Shown here: one piece after another, positions 8,698 to 16,477 of the stretch | How positions within the stretch are numbered: position 1 is the stretch's first letter | How the letters are laid out: every line of letters begins with the position of its first letter | From: Deltaproteobacteria bacterium | Lineage (GTDB): Bacteria > Desulfobacterota > Desulfarculia > Adiutricales > Adiutricaceae | Assembly (NCBI GenBank): GCA_031279515.1 | Contig: JAITII010000011.1 | Coordinates: forward strand, 1 to 50,734 | Length of the DNA: 50,734 nucleotides | Direction: 5' to 3' | Notes under the pieces: model-generated | The model's input: only the letters and a program-made list of their open reading frames with translations | What the model was told of the DNA's origin: nothing | Databases searched by the model: none | Position numbers and translations under genes: made by a program

Positions 8698-9028
8698 AAA
8701 AAACTTATGAATCCCAAATTTAGTCTCTTGGCTCTTTTGCTTTTTTTAACTATTTTTTTAAAATAGTCTAGCTTAGCCCAAAAAAGAGCCTAAAGCTTTC
8801 GCCAAAACCAGAGCGAGAACTAAGGCTGCTTGGGCTACTATCAGAGGTGTTGCGGCAAAATAAAAATGTCGTAACTTACAGGGCCCAAAAAATTTATTAA
8901 TAATTATTACTAATATTATTATGTATTTTTTATATTATATATGTTAATAACATATATTAAAATTTAATTTCTATATAATTGATAATATTCACTAAATTTT
9001 GCCGCAAATTCTCGGCCTCTCCCCTTGT
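8698..9028. other. Intergenic DNA with a possible nested fold
   Basis: Gap between the TM2 gene and the hairpin block before valS. At 8774-8837 three helices nest: TAGCCCAA (8774-8781) with 8830-8837, AGCCT (8787-8791) with 8823-8827, and a 6-bp inner stem (8797-8802 with 8813-8818). A very AT-rich tract of about 100 bases (8890-8995) follows. No gene is seen. Confidence 0.4.
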
Positions 9029-9159
9029 CTGGCCCCTTGTAAACTCTAAGGCCAGAAAGGCGCACTTTGCAAACATTGCGCCATCTGCTATACTTTGGCC
9101 GCAAGGCTTACCCCTTTAGGACCAGCTATTGACCTGACGCAACTAAAGGGGGCTTTTTT
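9029..9159 (+). promoter_or_regulatory. Multi-hairpin leader or small RNA ending in a terminator, upstream of valS
   Basis: Successive perfect stems: CTGGCC/GGCCAG (9029-9034 with 9050-9055), GGCGCA/TGCGCC (9059-9064 with 9077-9082), a short stem capped by a GCAA tetraloop (9098-9107), and CCCCTTTAG/CTAAAGGGG (9111-9119 with 9143-9151) followed by GCTTTTTT. The last is a good intrinsic terminator ending about 50 bases before the valS start. The block could be an attenuator leader for valS, or an independent small RNA. No canonical T-box sequence was recognised. Confidence 0.5.
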
Positions 9160-9209
9160 GTGCTAAATTTTTAGCCTATTATTACATTTTTACAGGGCCG
9201 CGCCATCTT

Positions 9210-11867
9210 ATGTGCTCCACTTCAGAAACATTAAATAAGGCTTTCGACCATCTTGAGGCAGAAGCTAGGATCTATGCCCATTGGGAAAAGAATAATCTCT
9301 TTAGGGCAGACCCCGATGCCCCAGGCGATCCCTTTGTGATAGTAATACCGCCTCCCAATGTGACTGGCAACCTCCACATGGGCCATGCCTTAGACAATAC
9401 CCTCCAGGATATCCTTATCCGCTACCACCGCATGAAAGGCGACAATACCCTCTGGGTCCCGGGAACGGATCACGCTGGTATTGCCACCCAAGCCGTGGTG
9501 GAAAGATATCTTAGTACGCTAAACCTTAGCCGCCTGGAAATGGGCAGAGAAAAATTCCTAGAAAGAGTTTGGCAGTGGAAAGAGGAGTTCGGGGGGAAGA
9601 TCATAGAGCAATTGAAGCGCTTGGGCTCTTCCTGCGACTGGTCCAGGGAACGCTTCACTATGGACCCTGGGCTCTCCAAGGCAGTGCGGGAGGTCTTTGT
9701 AAGCTTATATGAGGAAGGTCTTATCTACAGAGGTGACTATGTAATCAATTGGTGTCCCCACTGCCTTACGGCAATCTCCGACATAGAGGTGGAGCACCAG
9801 GAACAAAATGACTCCCTCTACTATATTATATATCAAGGTACTTCCGGCGGGCCCTCGGTAACTGTCGCCACCACCCGCCCTGAGACCCTCTTTGGGGACA
9901 CGGCGGTAGCCGTGCACCCAGATGACCCTCGCTATCAGGGGGAAAATCTACAGGTAATAGTCCCCTTTACTGGAAGGGCAGTGCCCATTATCAAAGACTC
10001 TTACGTAGATAGGGAGTTTGGTACTGGTGCCCTAAAGGTGACCCCAGCACACGATGCCAATGACTGGAGGATAGGGCAAAGGCACAATCTCCCTGTCATA
10101 GTAGCTATAGATAAAAAGGGCTTCTTAACCTCAGCTGCCGGTAAATACGAGGGAGAGGACCGCTTTGAGGCCAGGAAAAATGTCCTAGAAGACCTTAAAA
10201 ACGCAGGACTTTTGGAAAAGGTAGAGCCTCTTACCCACGCTGTGGGGGTTTGCTACCGCTGCCGCACTGTGATAGAACCCCTTTTATCCAAGCAATGGTT
10301 TGTCTCCACCAAGAGTTTGGCCCAAAGCGCAAGTCAAAGCGTTAAAGATGGGCGCACTACAATAGTTCCGGAATCCTGGGAAAAGACCTTTTTCGATTGG
10401 ATGGACGGCATCAGGGATTGGTGCGTCTCTAGGCAGCTCTGGTGGGGTCACCAGATCCCTGCCTGGTATTGCGACTCTTGTGGAAAGACTACAGTTAGCC
10501 GCAAGGACGTAGAAATTTGCCCCTATTGTGCTGGGAAACTTTTAAGGGACCCGGACGTCCTAGACACCTGGTTTTCTTCAGGCCTGTGGCCCTTTTCCAC
10601 CCTAGGCTGGCCCGATAAGACCAAAGATTTAGAGCGCTATTACCCCACTACTGTCCTGGTCACTGGTTTTGACATCATCTTCTTCTGGGTGGCCCGCATG
10701 ATGATGTTTGGCCTTAAGATGATGGGTCAAGTTCCCTTTTATACAGTTGTGCTCCACCCCTTAGTGCGCGATGCCAAGGGGCAGAAGATGAGTAAATCCA
10801 AGGGCAATGTAATTGACCCTTTGACTATGATAGACGAGTACGGGGCCGATGCCTTTCGTTTTGCCTTGACTGCCCAGGCGGGCTCCACTAGGGATCTAAA
10901 GATCTCCCGGGAGAGGGTGGCCGGGTACTCCCGCTTTGTAAATAAACTCTGGAATGCCGCCCGTTTCACCTTGGGACATATTAAAGACTTGGATGAAATA
11001 AAAGATAGCCTAGATCCCATTAGCATTCCGGATAAATGGATCCGCTCCAGGCTTGCCACAGTTACCCAAGAATGCATAAGCTTTTTGGAAGAGTTTCATT
11101 TTGACCGCTACGCAGATAAGATCTATCACTTCATCTGGGACGAATTTTGCGACTGGTATTTGGAGCTTATCAAACCAATACTCTACGGAGAAGATAAAAA
11201 AGCCAAAGAAATATGCACCCAAAACCTGGCCCTGGTTTTTTCTGACATCTTAAAGCTCCTCCATCCTGTCATGCCCTTTGTCACAGAAGAAATATTCTCT
11301 AAGCTCCCGGGCTTAGCTAAATTCATTATGATAAGCCCCTTTCCTCAGGTAAGGCAAAATGACATAAATAGCCTGAGCGAAAAAAGTATTGAGCGCCTCA
11401 TAGAAATAGTAAAGGCAGTGCGCTCTGTGCGCTCTGACTTTGGCATTAAAACTAGCGCCAAAGTAAGTCCTTTAGTAAAGACAAAAGATAGAGAAACTGC
11501 CTTTCTGGTTACAGCTTATGCCCCCCTCTTACTTAAGCTAATGGGGGCTTTAGGTATTGGCATAGTGGAAGATAGCTGGGAAAAACCAAAAGATGCTGCC
11601 GAAACTATCTTTACCTGGGGCTCTGTCATAGTTCCCCTTGCCGGGGAAATAGATCTAAAGGCGGAAAAGGCAAGGCTTACTAGTGAGGCGGCACAACTTA
11701 CTAAAGACATAAAGGCAGCCGGGGCAAAACTAGAAAACCCTGATTACCTTAAAAAGGCCCCGGAAGAGGTGGTGGAGGAAACTCGCCAAAGACTACAGGC
11801 TTTTGAAATTAAGCTGGATAGCACTTTGAAATCAATATCCCTCATGGAAAAGATGCTAGAGGATTAA
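9210..11867 (+). CDS. valS: Valine--tRNA ligase
   Basis: Class I aminoacyl-tRNA synthetase that charges tRNA-Val with valine. The HIGH signature is HMGHA near residue 56 after PPPNVTGNL, and the KMSKS signature is KMSKSKGN near residue 526. The editing (CP1) domain lies between them (WCPHCLTAISDIEVE, ATTRPETLFGDTAVAVHP, VTPAHDANDW). The anticodon-binding domain follows and the last 65 residues form the tRNA-binding coiled coil typical of ValRS. Length 885 is normal. It heads a plus-strand run with nadC 10 bases downstream. The hairpin block and terminator directly upstream may regulate it by attenuation. Confidence 0.97.
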   Translation: MCSTSETLNKAFDHLEAEARIYAHWEKNNLFRADPDAPGDPFVIVIPPPNVTGNLHMGHALDNTLQDILIRYHRMKGDNTLWVPGTDHAGIATQAVVERYLSTLNLSRLEMGREKFLERVWQWKEEFGGKIIEQLKRLGSSCDWSRERFTMDPGLSKAVREVFVSLYEEGLIYRGDYVINWCPHCLTAISDIEVEHQEQNDSLYYIIYQGTSGGPSVTVATTRPETLFGDTAVAVHPDDPRYQGENLQVIVPFTGRAVPIIKDSYVDREFGTGALKVTPAHDANDWRIGQRHNLPVIVAIDKKGFLTSAAGKYEGEDRFEARKNVLEDLKNAGLLEKVEPLTHAVGVCYRCRTVIEPLLSKQWFVSTKSLAQSASQSVKDGRTTIVPESWEKTFFDWMDGIRDWCVSRQLWWGHQIPAWYCDSCGKTTVSRKDVEICPYCAGKLLRDPDVLDTWFSSGLWPFSTLGWPDKTKDLERYYPTTVLVTGFDIIFFWVARMMMFGLKMMGQVPFYTVVLHPLVRDAKGQKMSKSKGNVIDPLTMIDEYGADAFRFALTAQAGSTRDLKISRERVAGYSRFVNKLWNAARFTLGHIKDLDEIKDSLDPISIPDKWIRSRLATVTQECISFLEEFHFDRYADKIYHFIWDEFCDWYLELIKPILYGEDKKAKEICTQNLALVFSDILKLLHPVMPFVTEEIFSKLPGLAKFIMISPFPQVRQNDINSLSEKSIERLIEIVKAVRSVRSDFGIKTSAKVSPLVKTKDRETAFLVTAYAPLLLKLMGALGIGIVEDSWEKPKDAAETIFTWGSVIVPLAGEIDLKAEKARLTSEAAQLTKDIKAAGAKLENPDYLKKAPEEVVEETRQRLQAFEIKLDSTLKSISLMEKMLED

Positions 11868-11877
11868 AGAGGCCTTT

Positions 11878-12747
11878 ATGCAGAGTCTTACAGTAGCAGA
11901 GATAGTCACAAGGGCCCTGGCAGAAGATATAGGACCCGGAGATATTACAACTAATCTCGTGGTCCCTTTTGGCACCCAGGCGGATGCTGCAGTAGTTGCC
12001 AGAGAAAGGCTTGTAGTGTCAGGTGCCACAATTGCCAAGGAAGTCTTTAGCCAAGTGGACGATAGCCTCATATGTGAGATAGTTAAAAGTGATGGCCAGG
12101 CTGTAGAAAAAGGGGACCTTGTCTTAAAACTAAAGGGTAATGCCGCCTCAATACTCACAGCTGAAAGAACTGCCCTAAACTTTCTGATGCGCCTTTCTGG
12201 TATTGCAAGCTTAACCCGCCGCTTTGTGGAGGCCATTGGCACAAATGGCCCCAAGCTCTTAGATACCCGCAAGACCACCCCGGGCCTAAGGGTACTGGAA
12301 AAGGCTGCAGTACGCCACGGGGGCGGAGAAAATCACCGCTTTGCCCTCTACGATGGGATCTTGATAAAGGACAACCATATAGTGTCCGCTGGTGGCATCC
12401 AAAAGGCCTTAGCCATGGCCAAGGCCTTAGCCCCAGCTGGACTTAAGATAGAAATAGAGGTAGAGACCATAGCCGAGGAGCTGGAAGCCTTAAAGGGAGG
12501 TGCTGACATCCTCCTCTTGGACAACATGGACCCTCCTACCCTCCAGAGGGCTGTAAAAGAAGCCAATAATTTCTTTGCACCCAATAGACGCCGGGTGCTT
12601 TTGGAAGCCTCGGGGGGCGTGAGCCTCAATACCATCTCCCAGATAGCTCTATCAGGTGTAGACTATATCTCTGCCGGGGCCATTACCCATTCCGCTCCCT
12701 CTGCGGATTTGGCCTTAGATTTCTACTCCAGGGGGACTGGCTCATGA
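11878..12747 (+). CDS. nadC: Nicotinate-nucleotide pyrophosphorylase (carboxylating), quinolinate phosphoribosyltransferase
   Basis: Converts quinolinate and PRPP to nicotinate mononucleotide in de novo NAD synthesis. ALAEDIGPGDITT at the N-terminus, ERTALNFLMRLSGIAS, then LLDTRKTTPGLR and VRHGGGENHRFALYDGILIK hold the conserved substrate-binding Arg, His and Lys residues. The C-terminal barrel has IEIEVETIAE, LLLDNM and LEASGGVSLNTI, the usual metal and phosphate site. Length 289 is standard. It lies 10 bases after valS, and its stop overlaps the start of a small unknown gene (ATGA). Confidence 0.96.
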   Translation: MQSLTVAEIVTRALAEDIGPGDITTNLVVPFGTQADAAVVARERLVVSGATIAKEVFSQVDDSLICEIVKSDGQAVEKGDLVLKLKGNAASILTAERTALNFLMRLSGIASLTRRFVEAIGTNGPKLLDTRKTTPGLRVLEKAAVRHGGGENHRFALYDGILIKDNHIVSAGGIQKALAMAKALAPAGLKIEIEVETIAEELEALKGGADILLLDNMDPPTLQRAVKEANNFFAPNRRRVLLEASGGVSLNTISQIALSGVDYISAGAITHSAPSADLALDFYSRGTGS

Positions 12748-13019
12748 TGGACACCCAGATCTTCAAGCTAAAGCTCTCTGTCCATGGTACCAGCCTCTAT
12801 ATCCTCATAAGTGACCTAGTCCAGGGAGGAATAAGGCCAACAATGGAAGAAATTGGCCTCCGTTTCAATGCCTCAGGGGAAGATACCCTGGCCGCCTTAG
12901 CTGAGCTTCTGACCTATAAGGTCCTCTATGAAAATAGAGTGGACCCGGAAAAAGTGTCCTATCACCCTAACCCTGCCTCCCTCTGGGAGCTTCCTTTAGA
13001 AACAAGTAAAAAAGACTAG
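12744..13019 (+). CDS. Small protein of unknown function coupled to nadC
   Basis: A 91-residue protein that I do not recognise. The start ATG 12744 overlaps the nadC stop codon (ATGA), and a second ATG follows at once. The first 60 residues (FKLKLSVHGTSLYILISDLV, then RPTMEEIGLRF) look like an alpha-helical fold with a possible winged-helix character, and the last 30 are polar. The overlap with nadC and the short gap to dsbA make it a real gene rather than chance. It could regulate or bind a neighbour's product, but nothing in the sequence shows this. Confidence 0.6.
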   Translation: MMDTQIFKLKLSVHGTSLYILISDLVQGGIRPTMEEIGLRFNASGEDTLAALAELLTYKVLYENRVDPEKVSYHPNPASLWELPLETSKKD

Positions 13020-13036
13020 AAGGTAGACTACACATA

Positions 13037-13789
13037 ATGACACCAAGAAATATCCTGCGCCTTTGGGCCCTAAGGGTCTCAGTACCTGTCTTAGCGGCTT
13101 TTTTAGCCTTGGGCGGCAATTTTGCCTCTGCCCAGACTGAAATTCCCACCATCACCTTGGGAATTGACTACCACCCCACTATCCAAAGCCCCTGGCCCCT
13201 GTTAAAAGATACCAATACCCCCTTGGAGCTGGTGTATATCTTCTGGTACGGCTGCGGCACCTGCCGCAGGATGGACCCGTCCATAGACCAGTTCGCCAAA
13301 AATCTGGACCCCGATGTCACCTTTGTGAAGATCCCCGCCATGCACGCCCCCAATATCTCTTGGATGACCCATGCCCGCCTCTTTTACGCACTGGACTACC
13401 TTGGGGTGGAAAAGGAGCTACACCAGGAAGTCTTTGTGGAAGTCCAAGACAGAGGCGGCATGGACGATGAAGGCCATAGACTAGCAGGACTTTCCAACCT
13501 AGATTCCATGAGTAGTTTTGCCGAAAAGCACGGCATCAAAAGGGAAGACTTTTTAGCCGCCTATAATTCCCCGGAGGTGGAAGCGCGCATGCAATCGGCC
13601 TTAGCCTTTATCGATAACCTTGATATCCCGTCAGTCCCTGCCATGGCAGTGGACGGACGCTGGGCCTTTACCCTCCAGGGGGCAAAGGGCATAGGCTATT
13701 TCTTCCAGACTGCCATAAAGCTCTTAAATGACGATAGAGAGGCCCTGGCCCAAGGGGATACCGGTGCAGATCTTGCCTCCGGAGACTAA
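13037..13789 (+). CDS. dsbA: DsbA-like periplasmic thiol:disulfide oxidoreductase
   Basis: A 250-residue exported thioredoxin-fold protein. Residues 1-32 are a signal peptide (RVSVPVLAAFLALGGNFASA, cut after ASA). The active site is YGCGTCRRMDP (C73 and C76), followed by the DsbA-type helical insertion and the cis-proline loop near SVPAMAVDGRWAF. DsbA donates disulfides to folding periplasmic proteins. The dipeptide between the cysteines is Gly-Thr, whereas E. coli DsbA has Pro-His; this would be expected to shift the redox potential. The overlapping DsbB-like gene downstream is its likely reoxidation partner. A DsbC-like isomerase role cannot be excluded, but the DsbB pairing favours an oxidase. 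Confidence 0.85.
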   Translation: MTPRNILRLWALRVSVPVLAAFLALGGNFASAQTEIPTITLGIDYHPTIQSPWPLLKDTNTPLELVYIFWYGCGTCRRMDPSIDQFAKNLDPDVTFVKIPAMHAPNISWMTHARLFYALDYLGVEKELHQEVFVEVQDRGGMDDEGHRLAGLSNLDSMSSFAEKHGIKREDFLAAYNSPEVEARMQSALAFIDNLDIPSVPAMAVDGRWAFTLQGAKGIGYFFQTAIKLLNDDREALAQGDTGADLASGD

Positions 13790-14384
13790 AAGGCCCCCAT
13801 CCAAGCTTCTTTTGGTCCCCGGCGCTCTTTTAGATGACTTCTGGGGCACCCTAGCTTACCTTACGGTCCATAGGCCCCTGTGGCTTTTGGGAGGACTATC
13901 GGCTTTAGCCTTAGAGCTCTTTTCCTACTTTTACTACCAAAGATTCTTGCACCTAAGGCCCTGCGAATACTGCGTTCTCATCCGTTTTTGTATGCTTATC
14001 ATCTTTTTTGGGGGACTTACTGGTGCCATCTATCCAAAAAACTTTTTCCCCCGCTGCTGCGGCTTTATCATAAGCCTGTGGGGTGCCATTTTAGGTCTCT
14101 ACTATACCCTGAAACTGGAAGACATTAACCTGGACGCCTTAAATCCAGACTTTCTGCCGGTCTGCGGCACAGGGGAGGTTATATTTCCCTTTGGTATCCC
14201 CATGACAAGGCTATTTCCCAGCCACTTTACAGCCACAGGTACCTGCGGAGAAGACACTTTATGGAGCCTATTGGGCTTTAACATGGCGGAATACCTCATG
14301 ATGATCTATATTATCTATATCTTGGGACTTAGCTTCATGTTCATCTCTACACTCCTTAAAACCAAAAAAGAGTCCCTTAGTTAA
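13764..14384 (+). CDS. dsbB: DsbB-like membrane disulfide oxidoreductase
   Basis: A four-helix membrane protein that reoxidises DsbA and passes electrons to quinone. Helix 1 is LWLLGGLSALALELFSYFYY. The first periplasmic cysteine pair is CEYC just after it. The second pair lies in the long second loop: LPVCGTGEVIF and ATGTCGEDTLWSLLGFNM, the last closely like the DsbB segment that ends in an amphipathic helix. I choose GTG 13764, which has an AAGGGG six bases upstream and overlaps dsbA by 26 bases. An ATG at 13728 in the same frame would add 12 residues and a longer overlap. The longer loop between the second cysteine pair recalls the DsbI subgroup. Confidence 0.82.
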   Translation: MQILPPETKRPPSKLLLVPGALLDDFWGTLAYLTVHRPLWLLGGLSALALELFSYFYYQRFLHLRPCEYCVLIRFCMLIIFFGGLTGAIYPKNFFPRCCGFIISLWGAILGLYYTLKLEDINLDALNPDFLPVCGTGEVIFPFGIPMTRLFPSHFTATGTCGEDTLWSLLGFNMAEYLMMIYIIYILGLSFMFISTLLKTKKESLS

Positions 14385-14492
14385 GCCCAGTCTAGAGTTT
14401 GGGCTAAAAGGCTCCGGTCCTTAGGTTTTCTTTTGAACGCAGTTTACTTCTAGACCTCCAAGACTTTAGGTATTTAAGAAATAAAAACCCTT

Positions 14493-16286
14493 ATGCATTT
14501 TATTCGCAACTTTTCCATAGTAGCCCATATAGACCACGGCAAGTCCACCTTGGCCGACCGCCTCATCCAGGAGGCAGGACTGGCGGGAGGCAGGGATTTC
14601 CACGACCAGATGTTAGACAGCATGGACCTGGAAAGGGAGCGGGGCATCACCATCAAAAGTAGCGCCATTACCTTAGACCATGAGATAGAGGGCCAGAGGT
14701 ACCGTTTCAATCTCATAGACACCCCTGGGCACGTGGACTTTTCCTACGAGGTCTCAAGGGCCCTGGCAGCCTGCGAGGGGGTCCTCTTATTAGTGGATGC
14801 TGCCCAGGGCGTGGAAGCCCAAACCATGGCCAATCTCTATGCCGCCATGGAGCACGATCTCTATATAATTCCTGTAATCAATAAGATAGATCTGCCCAGT
14901 GCCGACATTCCCATGGCCAAAGAACAGATAGAAAGGGACCTGGGCTTAGATGCCCAAAGCGCCCTTTTGACCTCTGCGAAAAATGGCATTGGCATCAGCG
15001 AGGTCTTTTCCGCCATAGCCCAAAGGGTACCCCCTCCAGTGGGAGATGCCGAAGCCCCCCTTTTGGCCTTGATCTTTGATGCCTTCTACGACCCTTTTAG
15101 GGGCACCATAGTGGCAGTAAGGGTCTTTGACGGCACCTTAAAGGCCGGAGAACAGATCCTCATGATGGCCAAGGGTACACTGTACAAATGCGAGGAAGTG
15201 GGCCTTTTTAGGTTGAATAGAGAGCCAATAGAAGAGCTTTCTGCCGGCATGGTGGGCTATATCATAGCCGGCATCAAAGACGTCTCTGGGGTGGGCATAG
15301 GAGATACCATAACCCTAGCCAAAAGCCCGGCTAAAAGCCCCCTTCCAGGCTTTAAGTCGGTAAAGCCGGTGGTATTTTCCTCCATCTATCCCGTCTCCAC
15401 AGACGACTACGAGGACCTGGCAGAGGCCCTGGAAAAGTACCGCCTAAACGATGCCGCCTTGGTGGCCCAGAAAGATTCCTCCATGGCCTTGGGCCTGGGA
15501 TTTCGCTGCGGTTTCTTAGGCCTTTTGCACCTGGAAATAGTGCAGGAGAGGCTGGAAAGGGAATTCAATCAGTCCATTATCATGACCTCCCCTTCAGTGC
15601 GCTATGAGTTTAAGCTCAAAAGTGGTGAGGAGGTCTTCATAGACAATCCCCAGAACTACCCAGACCCCTCCACCATAGAAGAGTCCCTAGAGCCCTATAT
15701 CCGCGCCCAGATCCTAGCCCCGGATCGCTATATAGGCGTTATCATGAAGCTGGCCCTAGATAGGCGGGGCATTAGCACAAACCTATCGTATCCAACCTTG
15801 GGCCGGGCAGAGCTAATCTTCGAGCTCCCCTTAGCGGAAATAGTCTACGACTTCTATGACCGCTTAAAATCCATCACCCAGGGTTATGGGAGCTTTGATT
15901 ACGAACTTTTAGATTACAGGCCAGGTAAACTGTGCAGGCTGGACTTTTTATTGAATGGGGATAGATTGGATGCCTTATCTGTCATAGTCCACAAGGACAG
16001 GGCTAGGGCCAGGGCGGTCTCAGTCTGCAACAAGCTCAAAGAGGAGCTCCCCCGCCAACAGTTTAAGATAGCCATCCAGGGGGCCATAGGTTCAGAGATC
16101 ATAGCTCGCTCCACCCTAACTCCATTCCGCAAGGACGTAACTGCCAAATGCTATGGAGGGGATATTACTAGAAAGAGAAAACTTTTGGAAAAGCAGAAAA
16201 AAGGCAAAAAGCGCATGAAGATGGTGGGTCAAATAGAAGTGCCGCAAAGCGCCTTTATCGCCGTCTTAAAAACCGATGACGACTAG
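14493..16286 (+). CDS. lepA: Elongation factor 4 (LepA), ribosome back-translocating GTPase
   Basis: A 597-residue translational GTPase. The G1 box is AHIDHGKSTLADRL, G2 includes ERERGITIKSSA, G3 is DTPGHVDFSYE and G4 is INKIDLPSADIP. Domains II, III and V follow, and the LepA-specific C-terminal domain ends with DVTAKCYGGDITRKRKLLEK and KRMKMVGQIEVPQSAF. The missing EF-G domain IV and this C-terminus separate it from EF-G. It acts on stalled or mis-translocated ribosomes. The gene follows the dsb pair by 108 bases and is well conserved throughout. Confidence 0.97.
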   Translation: MHFIRNFSIVAHIDHGKSTLADRLIQEAGLAGGRDFHDQMLDSMDLERERGITIKSSAITLDHEIEGQRYRFNLIDTPGHVDFSYEVSRALAACEGVLLLVDAAQGVEAQTMANLYAAMEHDLYIIPVINKIDLPSADIPMAKEQIERDLGLDAQSALLTSAKNGIGISEVFSAIAQRVPPPVGDAEAPLLALIFDAFYDPFRGTIVAVRVFDGTLKAGEQILMMAKGTLYKCEEVGLFRLNREPIEELSAGMVGYIIAGIKDVSGVGIGDTITLAKSPAKSPLPGFKSVKPVVFSSIYPVSTDDYEDLAEALEKYRLNDAALVAQKDSSMALGLGFRCGFLGLLHLEIVQERLEREFNQSIIMTSPSVRYEFKLKSGEEVFIDNPQNYPDPSTIEESLEPYIRAQILAPDRYIGVIMKLALDRRGISTNLSYPTLGRAELIFELPLAEIVYDFYDRLKSITQGYGSFDYELLDYRPGKLCRLDFLLNGDRLDALSVIVHKDRARARAVSVCNKLKEELPRQQFKIAIQGAIGSEIIARSTLTPFRKDVTAKCYGGDITRKRKLLEKQKKGKKRMKMVGQIEVPQSAFIAVLKTDDD

Positions 16287-16360
16287 GCAAAGCCTTCTAC
16301 CTTGGCGGCAAGTACCCCAAAAAAACTCTTTTTCCTTTGTCTTTAAGCTAGTTTCCGGCT

Positions 16361-16386
16361 CTGGCTCTTTTTATGCAAAAAGCCAG
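16361..16386 (+). terminator. Hairpin between lepA and adenine deaminase
   Basis: CTGGCTCTTTTT (16361-16372) pairs with AAAAAGCCAG (16377-16386) with one bulged C and the loop ATGC. It may end the lepA transcript, although no T-run follows on this strand. Confidence 0.35.
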
Positions 16387-16477
16387 TAAAAAAACCATAA
16401 GAATAATGCTATAATTAGCAATCAAGCATAGTTTCATTTCTAATTTTTAAAGGCCCTGCCTTTTTAGGTCTATCCTT

